Assembly: GCA_965644295.1 (NCBI GenBank)
Contig: CBFFRP010000297.1
Location: 186,001 to 250,000 of the forward strand
DNA: 64,000 bases
Direction: 5' to 3'
Source of the DNA: Paraphysomonas bandaiensis
Lineage: Eukaryota; Chrysophyceae
The notes under the pieces are model-generated. The model searched no databases and was not told where the DNA came from. It was given only the letters and a program-made list of their open reading frames with translations. A program made the translations under genes and the position numbers. Of the stretch, positions 20,856 through 31,610 are shown in pieces. The number at the start of each line of letters is the position of its first letter. Within the stretch, counting starts at the first letter, position 1.

Positions 20856-21112
20856 GCATAGCTCTGAAATTTCTTGCTCTAGAGTGGAATTCTTTTATGT
20901 GCTGCAAGCCAACGAAGATTAGTGGACAAAAGTTTCTTTTTCTCTTCATAATCTTGTACTACAGCAACTAACTACTAACTACCTGCTACTCTCACTGTAT
21001 GATATTTAGTGCACATAGTGAACTATCAAGGTTAATCACCAAACCTCATTTCTAATGCTTACTACTATTTCGTATATTTTGCAAAAATATATATTTCGTA
21101 TACATTCAGTCT

Positions 21113-21345
21113 GTTGAGTTCTGCTGTATGACACGATATATATTGTGCAATTGAAGTGAGTTAATAGTTTGCAATAGATTAGACCAACAGATAACTGTAA
21201 CAGATATAGTTGCAACGGAAGTAAATTTAGTTACTGATGGATGATAATGTAAGATATATGGGAGTGACTAGTAAACACATGATTATATAGAACACATGTT
21301 CCCCAGATGTTACATGAATACGTTGCGAAATGCGAAATGTTCAGA
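21113..21345 (+). repeat. Dispersed repeat family B, copy 1
   Basis: It begins tgttgagttctgctgtatga and includes gaagtaaatttagttactga and gaacacatgttccccagatg. The same order of words is found at 24998-25118 and 54540-54760. The TGTTGA start is reminiscent of an LTR, but no coding partner is seen. Confidence 0.7.
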
Positions 21346-21449
21346 TAAATGGTTAAAATTTAAAATTAATTCTTGAAAGCATGCTGTGCGCAATAAAGCA
21401 AGATTAAGGTTGACATATAGAGCATCTCTAGATATATTATTATATATGC

Positions 21450-21655
21450 AACCAGTATTGCTCTATTACTCAAAGCAAACGCAGTAGGAAAGAAGAATGT
21501 AGATATACCTGACATCTGCTGACTGCTGACATCAGGATTTTTGAGTCCTTCAGGTGAACAGCCCGGATGTTTGACCTCAGCAGGTAGCCAATACCCCGGA
21601 TAACTGTTTATTTGTCAAGACCCAAAGACGTCTACACAAGTGACACTTATTAGTA
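21450..21655 (+). repeat. Dispersed repeat family A, copy 1
   Basis: Shared words are ctcaaagcaaacgc, gacatctgctgac, aggatttttgagt, gtgaacagcccgga and cccaaagacgtctacacaag. The best match is the reverse-strand copy at 24648-24880; the 3' half also matches two stretches in 30000-30860. Confidence 0.75.
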
Positions 21656-21872
21656 TATATGTATATATTATACATAATATATAAACTATTTAGCCTGCAC
21701 ACATTTAGGCAGACTGCGGACGACTATTTCAACCAAAACTAAAAATTGTCGAATGTTACTTATAGAACTAAAACGAAGGAAGCTATCAGCAGCAAAATGT
21801 CTATGGAAACGCAACTCGCAAAATAAAATACCATATGTACAAAAGTAATATATAATGAGAAGCGAACACACT

Positions 21873-23071
21873 TTAATACTCTTCACGAATTCCGTCCTCG
21901 AATTCCTTTTGTTTAATGTCCCAGGTTTGTTTCACTGATATCGGAGGGGGTAGTAAGTTACCTCGACTACAGGAGTGTTAAAAAATATTTATTAAAGAGC
22001 AGATATTAGTCTCACCTTCTTTCGGACTTCAGGTCTTTGAGTACAGTGAGCTGGTGTTTTATGCTTTGATCAGACTTCGACAAGGAAGGGACGTAAGTCT
22101 GTTTCTTTATTCCAAACGCGCCCATCCATTTGCAATACTGTGCCCTGCGTTTATATGACGCAGAGAGTTCATTGATATCGCGGATAGAGGTATGTGGCTC
22201 CAGATAGGTCCGGGAAGCATGCAGCCCGGGCTTACCACCCTTCTCAGACCGCAAGAGCAAATCTGCTGCGCGTGCCCGGGCTACTTCCGCATTGCGTGCT
22301 TCATAATATCTCCTCAGCTTTCTTTTCTCCCTCTGAGCCTCTAGTGCTGCCTTGCCCAACTTTTCCTCCAAAGACACTTCCTCATCACTACCAAGCATTA
22401 GAGAACAATATTTCGCACACAGCAACTTACCCATCAACGAAGTACTGTACTCCAAATAACCTATCAAACTCTTTATAACGCTGAGCATCTTCACTCTTTG
22501 GATCACTAATCTTATCCAGAATATTTTGACGCCGATGCATATTTGCAAACTCATAGAAGGTAGTTTGCAGTTTCCCTAACTCATTCCCAGAATTCGTGCC
22601 ACTTTTGCTATCACTAGTCAACGCTGTCACAAACTCATCGAAATCAACAGTGCCACTACCATCTGCATCCATTTCAACAAATATCTGATTTATTTGCTTT
22701 GGATCTCCTAATATACTGGGACCTTTGGATCGGGCAGTAACGTAATTAATGGCCTCTTTAAACTCTTTTAAGTCTATTTCACCCCCACCGTCAAAGTCTA
22801 GACCGTCAAACATATCCCTTAGCTGAGAAGCTCTATGTGGAGAAATATGTTGTGGTTTTGAAACTGCTTGGTTTAGAGGTCGGCGTTTATTCATCCATCG
22901 AATGGAGTCTGGGGCTAATAGAGTCATATTCTTAACGGCATGCTCCTCTCCTTCTTCTGTTTTCGGGTCAACCACAACTACAACAGACTTATTTCGGCTC
23001 CTGCTTAAACCAGAGCTTGAAGCCGGTCGTAATTCAACACTTGATGAGGTACGTGATGGTGGTAGAGGCAT
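21873..23071 (-). CDS. EF-hand protein with basic coiled-coil tail
   Basis: Three exons on the minus strand (23071-22431, 22387-22016, 21966-21873) join in frame to about 368 residues. Two good EF-hands are visible: DFDGGGEIDLKE (residues about 92-103) and DADGSGTVDFDE (about 135-146), each with acidic loop positions 1, 3, 5 and 12 intact, so calcium binding is likely. The region after them (NMHRRQNILDKISDPKSEDAQ onward) is charged and helical (EEKLGKAALEAQREKRKLRR), probably a coiled coil. The last exon, ending DIKQKEFEDGIREEY, is behind a good 49-nt intron at 21967-22015. Without it the frame would end earlier, at 22012. The function is unknown. Layout and charge resemble axonemal or cytoskeletal EF-hand proteins, which is a guess. 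Confidence 0.85.
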
Positions 23072-23518
23072 TGTAGAGTGTTATATTCTATAATATATGA
23101 TAGAAGCGGTGTATACTTATAATACAATGATATAAACACGATATGAAAGAATTAAATAACCCCACAAGATACTGGAACACTGGTCATGACTTTCATGGCT
23201 TGGTTATTAATATCATACAAGAATGCAATAGATTACGGTATGTAGAGTGCTGCTCTGGACACTGAGGAACAACCAGCATCATCATATTCACGTACACATA
23301 TATGCTCTCTATATACTATACAGCCATATCTACAGGGCTGTACATATATATGCATACACAAATATAGCTCTATATGTATGTATATATGCGTTATATGTAT
23401 TCTACATTGTACACAAGGAAGAATACAGTAAAACGAAACCGTTCGGAAGTATGGCCTGCTGCTGGTGTTGTCGAATATTGACAAAGCTGGCCATATATAG
23501 TACAGTACCCTGTAGGCA

Positions 23519-23528
23519 TACAGCAGTA
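23519..23528. promoter_or_regulatory. TACAGCAGTA motif upstream of the EF-hand gene
   Basis: Exact decamer 448 bp upstream of the minus-strand ATG at 23071. Inferred shared promoter element. Confidence 0.3.
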
Positions 23529-23544
23529 GTCGATGTCCAAAAAA

Positions 23545-23690
23545 TAGTCATATCGGCATCCTTTGTATATTTTTGTTCCAAGATGCCTCTAATATTGAGA
23601 CAATAATTATCTGTATTTTAGCCGTAGTTTTATCACAGTAATATAGAAGCTTTTTGCTTCAATATATTTCCGAATAATATGATGCTGACT
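23545..23690 (+). repeat. Dispersed repeat family C, copy 2
   Basis: atcggcatcctttgtatatt through gatgcctctaatattgagac and on to gcttcaatatatttccgaat. It matches 17905-17992 and the reverse complement of 29145-29285. Confidence 0.75.
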
Positions 23691-24647
23691 GCTGATACGG
23701 TATCTTCATATGATATCCACATATACGGTATAGTGTTGTATATAATATCTAGATATCTCTCCTGGCTAGTATGGGTGGGTATAGTAGGGTTCCTCTGGCA
23801 GTATCTGGGCGTGTCCTACATGGGCAACGGGGATGAGTGGGTGGGTGACTAAATCTTAGCGTTGTATGCGTGGCTGAGCAAATATACTGGCAGGCCTATG
23901 GTGTACAGTAACGCTTTCGGCCAGAGGGCAAATAGGATGTGGGAGCAGACGGTATCTTGCATATGTATCACAAGGAGAGGTAGTCATAAATTACAACAGC
24001 AGTATTCCTCCTTCTCATGTGCCATCCATTACTGTTGCGCTTGCAGCATCACAAAATAGTTGCCAAAAGAATTCTAAAACTAGTAGTTTAACGTAATTTA
24101 CAAATACTAAAAGCGCTGAGGTCGTCAAATCATTAACAATGGCCACCATTATCATCTGATATTAAGGGTTTACTTTTTAAACGTATGATGGACAGACGTA
24201 AATTGAAGAGTCGTAGTATTTTCTGTCTACCACTCAACTACAATGATCCTGGCAAGAGATAGTGTTGAAACCTATTTAAGGTAGCAATTGTTATCACTAT
24301 CATTAGTGTATAGTAGTATAAGGTATAAGGTATATAGTACATAGTTGCATGTTATAATAACTAGTCTACAGAGAATCTTTCAATTAAAAATGGCAGCGCT
24401 TACAAGCTATATAATGCTTTACAACTACAGTAAATACGCTAAATCCTGAAACTTACAGCATTGTGTGATAATTTGTCAGCATTCCTTACGATAGAAAAGA
24501 ATGGTAGCAATATATTGCCTCTCAACAAAGTCGGACTCTTACCTTTTCGTGTGTTCTGGGAATAAGCACCGGAGAGATTTCTCCGGGAAACTAACGTGAC
24601 CGCATATATATAGTCAGCAGATAATTTTCTGTTACTCATAGCTCAAT

Positions 24648-24960
24648 GCTTGTGTGGTACAAGGGGCACTAATAAGTGTTACTTGTGTAGGCGTCTTGGG
24701 CCCTGACGAATAAACTGGAATCTGGGCTGTTCACCACTCACCTCTTATGAACTCAAAAATCCTGAAGTCAGCAGATGTCAGGCATATCAACATTCTGGCT
24801 GGTTACTCACAGCGTTTGCTTTGAGTGATTGAGCAAAGATGGTTGCATCTTGGTGCTTGCGGTGACGGACAAGCCGCTTTTGTAGCGATAAAAAGGATAT
24901 CAAGTTAGGCACTATAATTAGTTAAATTGCAATGCTAACTTAGTTCTGGTTCTTCAACGC
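24648..24960 (-). repeat. Dispersed repeat family A, copy 2
   Basis: Reverse-oriented copy: gtgtaggcgtcttgggccct, gaacagcccagattc in reverse, then ggtgcttgcggtgacggacaag and aggatatcaagttaggcac. The last two words correspond to the hairpin-like gcttgtgcgtcaccgcaa segment of the plus-strand copies. Confidence 0.75.
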
Positions 24961-24997
24961 CTATTGCTAATTATATATTGCAACGGTAACAAAATAT

Positions 24998-25118
24998 GTT
25001 GAGTTCTGTAGTATGATACGATATACATTGTGAAAACGAAGCGCGTTAATTGTGTGCAATAGGTGAAATTAACTCATTGGTGTAACGCGTGAATATAGAT
25101 TTACTGATGTGTGACTTT
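24998..25118 (+). repeat. Dispersed repeat family B, copy 2 (truncated)
   Basis: Starts tgttgagttctgtagtatga and runs to atttactgatgtgtgacttt, where it is fused to a fragment of the topoisomerase gene. Confidence 0.7.
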
Positions 25119-25181
25119 CACACATATCGGATTTCCTTTCCACTCCTCTAACATGCGACCGCCAGATACTTGGAGACTCAG
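25119..25181 (-). repeat. Duplicated 62-bp scrap of topoisomerase exon 4
   Basis: cacatatcggatttcctttc ... gcgaccgccagatacttggagactc repeats, with a few changes, the topoisomerase coding sequence at about 25466-25530. It sits just downstream of the copy-A stop and replaces the end of the HMG-type exon that is intact in copy B. Confidence 0.8.
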
Positions 25182-25187
25182 CACTCT

Positions 25188-28100
25188 TCATATCGAGTTT
25201 TCTGTCCTTTCTAGCATATGTCTAACAAAAGCTTGATAATTCGATAATGTTTTTTTCGAATTACCATCATTCTTATCTTTACCCGTGGTTGATGCCACCT
25301 TCGTTTTGCGTGATGACGATTGAAGGTGCGATATGGCTTCCTCCAGCGTACAGTTCGATGTCTTTAATGCACTAGATACAGTCGTTAAGCCAACAACAGC
25401 TACAATCTAATGAAATATCTCACCGCTTTTTCCGGCCACACATTACGTAATATCCGTATGGGCCACATTTCACATATACCGGATTTCCTTTCCACTCCCC
25501 TAACATGCGACCGCCAGATTCTTGGAGACTTTCCTTCGACAAATATTCCATTGCAATTTCCGAAGTCACTTCTGAAGGCAGAATAAAGCCAGGTAGTGCA
25601 ACAGCGCGGTAACCCTCAGCTTGCACCGCGAGCGCGCCACGCGTGACACAGAGTGAAACAGGAACATTAAGTGATGGATGGGTAAATAAAACTCTTGGAA
25701 GTCCAATAAAGTCCAACACAGTGCGAAGTGGTGTCGCTTCATTTACCCATGCCGGCAATGACCCTGTTCTTCTTGACGGATCATCTTGGTTTCCTACCGT
25801 TACGAACTTTCCAAACCTGCCATTACGTATCACTATGGGCTGGCCTGTCTCTAGGCAGATTCTACGTTTGTCTCCAGAAAAAGATATTCCATTTTCTATA
25901 ATATTCCGGATAGACTCGACATTTACTTCTCGGATGTCATTTTCCATAGACCGAGGAAGTTTCCACCTCTTGGGCATGTTGTTCTCATCCATAACTGTGT
26001 TACTCTCGAATTCTAACCCTCTCTTTCCGTAGTACACTTTACCAATGCTCTTGATATCTGGTATATCGATAACATGTACATCCGAAAGGTCCTGTTCATC
26101 AAAGACAAGTGCTGCTGCAACACGCGACTTGAGGCCTAAGTTCTTCTCGCTCTCGCTTTCGTCTCCAAGAAAAAATGATGACAGGAACCGTAACTTATCT
26201 GCTTCACCCCCTTTGGAAATATTATCTAAAGCTGATTCCATCGAGGATGTGAACTCTGGTGCTACCAAATCTGGAAATAACTTAGAAATGAGAGCCGACG
26301 TAGCTATACCCCGCGCTGTAGGTAGTAAGACCCGCCCATCCATGGTCACATATCCGCGAGTCTTCAATGTGTCGAATATAGTAGCGTAGGTCGAGGGTCG
26401 TCCTATTCCAGCGAGTTCCAACTCACGAATGAAGCTAGATACGGTGTATCTCCTGGGAGGATTCGTCTCATGCTTCACGCCTCTTGCTCCGGAATGAGAA
26501 AGGACTTCCACTCCAGGGGAATCATCACACTCAGTATCAGAATCAGGTTCAACTGTACCGACAACAGCTGAGCTATCATTCACTGCGGTGGTATCATCCT
26601 GACTTGATGTTGCACAAAGCGTCAGATTTGTACCTATCTCTACATTATTAGTGACACTGGTCATCGGCTCCGAAGATTTATCAGGATAATCTACACCCAA
26701 GTCACTGACAGCAAGATAACCTCTAAACACGATTTCAGTCGAAGAAGCTTTCAACTCGACGTCGTAAATGCTGTCGTCTCCTAAAGAAAGAGGCTCATCG
26801 GATGTTGCTTTAACAGTCACAGTAGTTGTAATAGATTTACTCGGCGGCATCAGTGAAGCTATGGTTCTCTTGAGGATGAGCTCGTACATAGCCTTTTCTA
26901 ATCCTTTTAATTCTGTCTCATCAGGGAGAAGATGCGAGCCATTTATATCGCTTGGACATGCTGGGCGGATAGCCTCATGAGCCTCCTGCGAGTTTTTGGG
27001 TGTTCCTTTAGTACCAATCGCATCCACGTCAGATAACACAAATTCACTGCTAAAGTTGCGATTAATGGTATTTACAGCTGCTGACTTCGCCGGAGCACTC
27101 AAAACTGGTGAATCAGTGCGCATATACGTGATGTACCCTTCTTCATAAAGCTTACGTGCAATAAGCATTGTATGAGAAGGAGAAAGCCCAGTCTCATGAG
27201 CCTCCTGCGAGTTTTTGGGTGTTCCTTTAGTACCAATAGTATCCACGTCTGATAACACAAATTCACTGCTAAAGTTGCGATTAATGGTATTCACAGCTGC
27301 TGACTTCGCCGGAGCACTCAAAACTGGTGAATCAGTGCGCATATACGTGATGTACCCTTCTTCATAAAGCTTATGTGCAATACGCATTGTATGAGAAGGA
27401 GAAAGCCCAAGGCGTCGACTTCCCTCCTGCTGCAATGTAGACGTAATGAAGGCTGGTGGGGGGGAGCGATAGATAGTACTTCTGGTGATATTCGATACCC
27501 GGAATGACACATGTTGGCTGCACAGCCACTGAAGAGAACGTTTCGTCTACACATAGGGCATAAGAGTATGCATAAGTTCAAAACTCTTACCTTTAATTCA
27601 TCAAGTACGATACTGTTAGCCGCAAGTGTAGTTGTTTTCAGATCTCCAGATTCACTGTCAAAGTCGGTGCTTCCTGCAATGCGGCGCCCACCAAGGGACA
27701 CAACTGTGGCTTGCATACATACATCGGAAGTCGTGGAGAAAGATGCTTCGATTGAGTAGAACGTAGACGGCACAAATTTCCATCGTTTCTGTTCACGCTG
27801 TTCGAATAACACGTAAATTTTGGTGCCATGTAATATGTTACCAATACCTCAATGATAAGTTTGAGTCCGCGACTCTGGACTCTGCCAGCACTAATCCCCC
27901 TACTCAGGTATCTACAAAAAGTGATAAACCTTCCGCATTATACACCATTATACATACCTCCAGAGTACTCGTGAGACTGTAAACCCCACAAGTTTGTCCA
28001 ACACTGCCCTCGCCTCTTGGGCGTGTACGAGAGACATATCTAGCTCCCGAGGATTCGAAAATGAATCAATGATTGCACTCTTCGTAATTTCACGGAATAC

Positions 28101-28625
28101 AGCACGCTTAACTGGGACATCTGGATTCAACAATTCCTGTAGATGCCACGAAATTGCTTCGCCTTCGCGATCTTCATCAGTCGCAAGAAGAATTTGTGTG
28201 CAATTTTTCGACAAATTCTGTAGTCTCTGTAGTACTCTTTCTTTTCCATCTGGAACCGCATATATCGGCTTAAAATTATTATCAACATCTATACCAATAG
28301 ATGCTACAGTTAAATTGAGCTCAGGAATAATAGCACTCGATTTATATTTGTCGTTATGTTTCAATAGTGAACTAGACGCTATGTCTCGTATATGTCCTGC
28401 ACAAGAAACCACTCTGTAGTTATATGGGACAAGTTTCTGAATAGATACTGCTTTAGTTGGAGACTCTACAATGACAAGTATTCGATCTGTAGTGTTATAT
28501 GATGCATTTATTGATGTATTGTTTCTATGTGTGGAGTATGATGCACTGGAGTGGATGTATATACTCCTATGACATATCCATGATCGTATAGGAGTGTAAC
28601 GGTACCTACTTATATGCAATGACAT
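25188..28625 (-). CDS. topA: Type IA DNA topoisomerase (copy A), with duplicated active-site block
   Basis: Five exons (28625-27958, 27899-27848, 27797-27591, 27546-25424, 25371-25188) give about 1077 residues. The presequence (MSLHISRYRYTPIRSWICHR) suggests import into mitochondria or plastid. The TOPRIM domain shows ILVIVESPTKA and ATDEDREGEAISWHL; SAGRVQS follows. The catalytic tyrosine segment GYITYMRTDSPVLSAPAKS occurs twice, because 73 codons (26974-27192 and 27193-27411) are tandemly duplicated in frame, giving Tyr377 and Tyr450. Copy B has one. The C-terminal exon is frameshifted relative to copy B by a 2-bp insertion near 25215 and stops after MLERTENSI, losing the HMG-like end. Bacterial-type topoisomerase I relaxes negative supercoils of organelle DNA. 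This copy may be inactive, altered or a young pseudogene. Its TOPRIM region (SCAGHIRD) is closer to the consensus than copy B. Confidence 0.88.
26974..27411 (-). repeat. 219-bp tandem in-frame duplication inside topoisomerase copy A
   Basis: ctcatgagcctcctgcgag begins at 26974 and again at 27193, exactly 219 bp apart. Both units read through to tatgagaaggagaaagccca. They differ by a handful of bases, so the duplication is recent. Each unit encodes the catalytic tyrosine and TKGTPKNSQEAHE. Copy B of the gene has a single unit. Confidence 0.95.
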
Positions 28626-29144
28626 CCTGTGTGAATATAAGGAAGTGTGATAGAGGGTTTAAGTATATAACATGCTGGTTTATAGTATGCTATGGATGGC
28701 TTTATATTATGGACGTGAATGAAGCTCATGTGGAGTTTTCACATCTATGTACACGCGCCTATAGCTGGTAGGACGTCGGGTCCCCACTAATGCCTGTTTT
28801 AAATCACAGTGTCAGTCACAGAGTGGCGATGACGTTAGAGCAAATACATCTTCAGATGTAGTATGGTTTTTTGTGAGATCCACTATAATGATCCAGCTTG
28901 ATTCATACTTTGGATCTCGAGTTCTTCATCATGTCATGTTCTGAATACTAAATTCTGAAAAATCAGTCGTCAAAAATGGCTTTTTTGGTGGATTATTAAG
29001 CAAAACTGAATTCTGAACACTAAATATAGGGATAAAATTCAGGAGTGTTCAGTATATACTGTATCACTGAATAAAAATCGAGTGACGATCCTTTTTTTTA
29101 GGATCCTATCAAAAAATAGTGCTGGATATGAATCCGAGGCCTAA

Positions 29145-29285
29145 ACAGTCAGCATGATATTTTTCGGAAGTGTATTGAAGCAAATATAGTCTATATTACT
29201 GCAGTACCAATACGGCTGGTATACAGATAATTGTTGTCTCAATATTAGAGGCATCTTGGAACAAAAATATACAAAGGAAGCCGAT
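29145..29285 (-). repeat. Dispersed repeat family C, copy 3
   Basis: The reverse complement contains ggcttcctttgtatattttt and gatgcctctaatattgagac, and continues to ttcaatacacttccgaaaaa, matching copies 1 and 2. Confidence 0.75.
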
Positions 29286-29999
29286 GCACAATGTAGCCCG
29301 AGATTTAAGACTCTTATGCTGTTCACATGACTGTGTGTATCACATAGAACACGCACAGCCTGTCTGTTTGTAACATGTAGCTCTATAGATACTGTGCACT
29401 CATAATTGTGTATGAATTTTGTATAATAATATCATTACGTACCTATCAATCCAAAGCAAGGCGCCTACCTCAATTCTAGAGGTTGACGCCTATACAATCA
29501 TATTGGCAGCAATTCCGACATTTCAGATAGTGATGATGGTGTTAGTGATGGTAACTGAATATATATGTCCCTATATTTGACAAAATGGCCAACGAAGCGT
29601 ATGTTGGAATGCACTTTAAGAGCTGGAAAGGGTCTATCCACTGACCAGTGTTTAGAGGATGCTGGTTGGTGACTTAGGATCACAAGTAGCTGAGACATTC
29701 ACATCAATCCATCCCAGCGCTGATGGTAGTTAACTTCCTCGCTACATGGTATTCGTTTTGAAGACATAGCTCTCGATTAGCAGGACGAGGTACCGTGGTA
29801 ATTCTACTGTGCTGAGGCTAGAGGTAATATTGAGATATTGAGAGTGGCGATAGCATTCGCCACAACTATGACTTCTGATCATAAGGACCAGTTGATCAAT
29901 GATCAATTCAGTAGCTAGTTTTTGCGAAAGTAGATAGAAGTGAATGTCTGATTATTAGCAGTAGGCGTGTACGAGTCAGGACTAATGTAGCCACACAAT

Positions 30000-30860
30000 A
30001 TAACTAACTAGTTCTTAACTCTGATATCCTACTATTTGGCTATTTGGCGCTACGAAAGCTGCTTGTGCGTCACCGCAAACGCCAAGGTGCAATACTGAAA
30101 GTCTTAGTATTAGCAATAGGCGTTAAAAACCTGCACCAACTTAGTAGCTAGATGAATGCTAGACAAACTAGTTAGACCTCTACTTGTAACTACTCGGTAC
30201 ACATTTTTTTATCCTACTATTTATCGCTACGGAAGCTGCTTGTGCGTCGCCGCAAGCACCAAGGTGCGACCACTTCCGTTCTGAGTTCTTAAGGTGAACA
30301 TCCCGGATGCTGGACTACAGCAGCAGCCCAATACCCCGGTTACCCTTCAGGTAGGCCCTGTCCCGGATGCCCTTGACGTAGGCTCATTCCCGGATGCCTG
30401 TTTATTCGTCAGGGCCCAAAGACGTCTACACAAGTGACACTTATTGGTGTCCCTTGTACCACACAAACATTCGGCTATGAGTGGGCAGAAGAATATCTGC
30501 TGACTATGTTTGCGGCTCACGTTAGTTTCCCAGAGAGAGTCTCTCCGGTACTCATCCCCCAGAACACCACGAAAAGGTGCGAGGCCGACTTTGTTGAGGG
30601 ACCAATGTGCAACCACTTTCACTCTCTCTGTCCTTAAGGTGAGCTGCCCGGATGCTTGACTTCAGTAGGCAGCCCAATACCACAGTTACTCTTGAGGTGG
30701 GCCCATTTCCGGATGCCTGTTCAATAGTCAAGTCCCAAAGACTTCTATACAAGAAGTGACACTTATATTGTCTCTTGTACTACACAAGGTGACGGTCATC
30801 TTACTATTTCTAAGCTTAAATCTGCATTGAAAGTGGTTTCACGTTGGTGCTTGAAATAAG
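30000..30860 (+). repeat. Dispersed repeat family A, clustered copies
   Basis: gctgcttgtgcgtc(a/g)ccgcaa occurs at about 30059 and 30236, and tcccggatgc(c/t)tgtt ... gacttctatacaag-type blocks occur at about 30390-30480 and 30700-30790. This implies at least two or three partial copies in tandem. The 30236 copy has the longest uninterrupted form. No protein-coding partner is seen, so it may be a non-autonomous element. Confidence 0.7.
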
Positions 30861-31109
30861 ATTTAAAGCTAGTCTTGGTATTTAGTAAGGATACACTTGG
30901 TATTATTAGAGATAAAGATAGTATGATAAGGCCTAATAGTACAATAGCAAGACACGTTTGAGTTGAGCGTTAGCACCACAGGTATGTGCATATCTTGTAC
31001 AGTCGCGTATCATATATAGTTTGGTAATTATTCAGTCCATTTGATATTTCATTTTATACATGTATGTGTTGTATTTACGCGTTAAGGGATATACGTAAAT
31101 CAATGAATC

Positions 31110-31270
31110 TTAATAGCTTGCGGTGACGCACAAGCAGCATTCGTGAATTCGTAGCGCCAAATGCCAAATAGTAAGATATCAGAGTTAAGCACATACATGT
31201 TAGTTAATTTTTTTTGCTACGTTAGTTCTGACGTTCTGACTCTTACACGCCTATTGCTAATAATCAGACA
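31110..31270 (-). repeat. Dispersed repeat family A, copy in reverse
   Basis: cttgcggtgacgcacaagca, then tagcgccaaatgcc and aagatatcagagttaagcac, then cgcctattgctaataat, the mirror of the 30000-30120 block. Confidence 0.75.
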
Positions 31271-31610
31271 TTCACTACTACTACTATGTTTCTGAGAACA
31301 GATATTCACCAGATGTGATATGAATAGTGTTGACACTATGAATTACTGGAAAAAGCGTTATGTGATTGTGTGCAACAAGTAAGGTTAAGGTTTACGTGTA
31401 GAGCTAGGTTAACTTCAGTGTAATGTCCAATTCTGTCAAAATATATTGTCCCTAGCCCGAACAAATATATTTTTACGTACCCCAGTACGACGACTTTTAA
31501 AAAAGACGTAATTATTATCGTCTCACCAGTACAGCATATTCTCTACTATTTATTGTCTCGTGTAATTCAAAAAATCACATGTAGATTTCTATATAACGAA
31601 AAACGGTAAA

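Larger units (their letters stand above)
20856..21872. other. Intergenic filled with dispersed repeats B and A
   Basis: No gene. A family B copy lies at 21113-21345 and a family A copy at 21450-21655 (see those entries). The rest is AT-rich. Confidence 0.6.
23072..25187. other. Long intergenic region with repeats A, B and C
   Basis: No supported gene. It holds TACAGCAGTA at 23519, a family C copy at 23545-23690, family A at 24648-24960, family B at 24998-25118 and a stray 62-bp piece of the topoisomerase gene at 25119-25181. Short open frames here have no motifs. Confidence 0.6.
25188..28768 (-). repeat. Segmental duplication, unit A
   Basis: From about 25188 to about 28768 this segment matches 31686-35013 at high identity over introns and exons alike. 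It includes about 115 bp upstream of the start codon and the downstream ttcatatcgagttttc. The similarity at the upstream end resumes beyond the inserted Crypton-like element (acatctatgtacacgcgcct at 38870), so the original unit reached into the promoter side of the aldehyde dehydrogenase gene. Orientation is the same (direct duplication). Confidence 0.85.
28626..31610. other. Intergenic between topoisomerase copies, repeat-rich
   Basis: No supported gene. It holds family C (29145-29285, minus), a run of family A material (30000-30860, plus) and another A copy (31110-31270, minus). Short open frames at 30347-30752 are shadows of the repeat. Confidence 0.6.

Noticed and set aside
27994-28419. 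141-codon plus-strand frame, duplicated at 34267-34692
   Set aside because: Antisense shadow of topoisomerase exon 1. Its conservation between copies reflects the segmental duplication.
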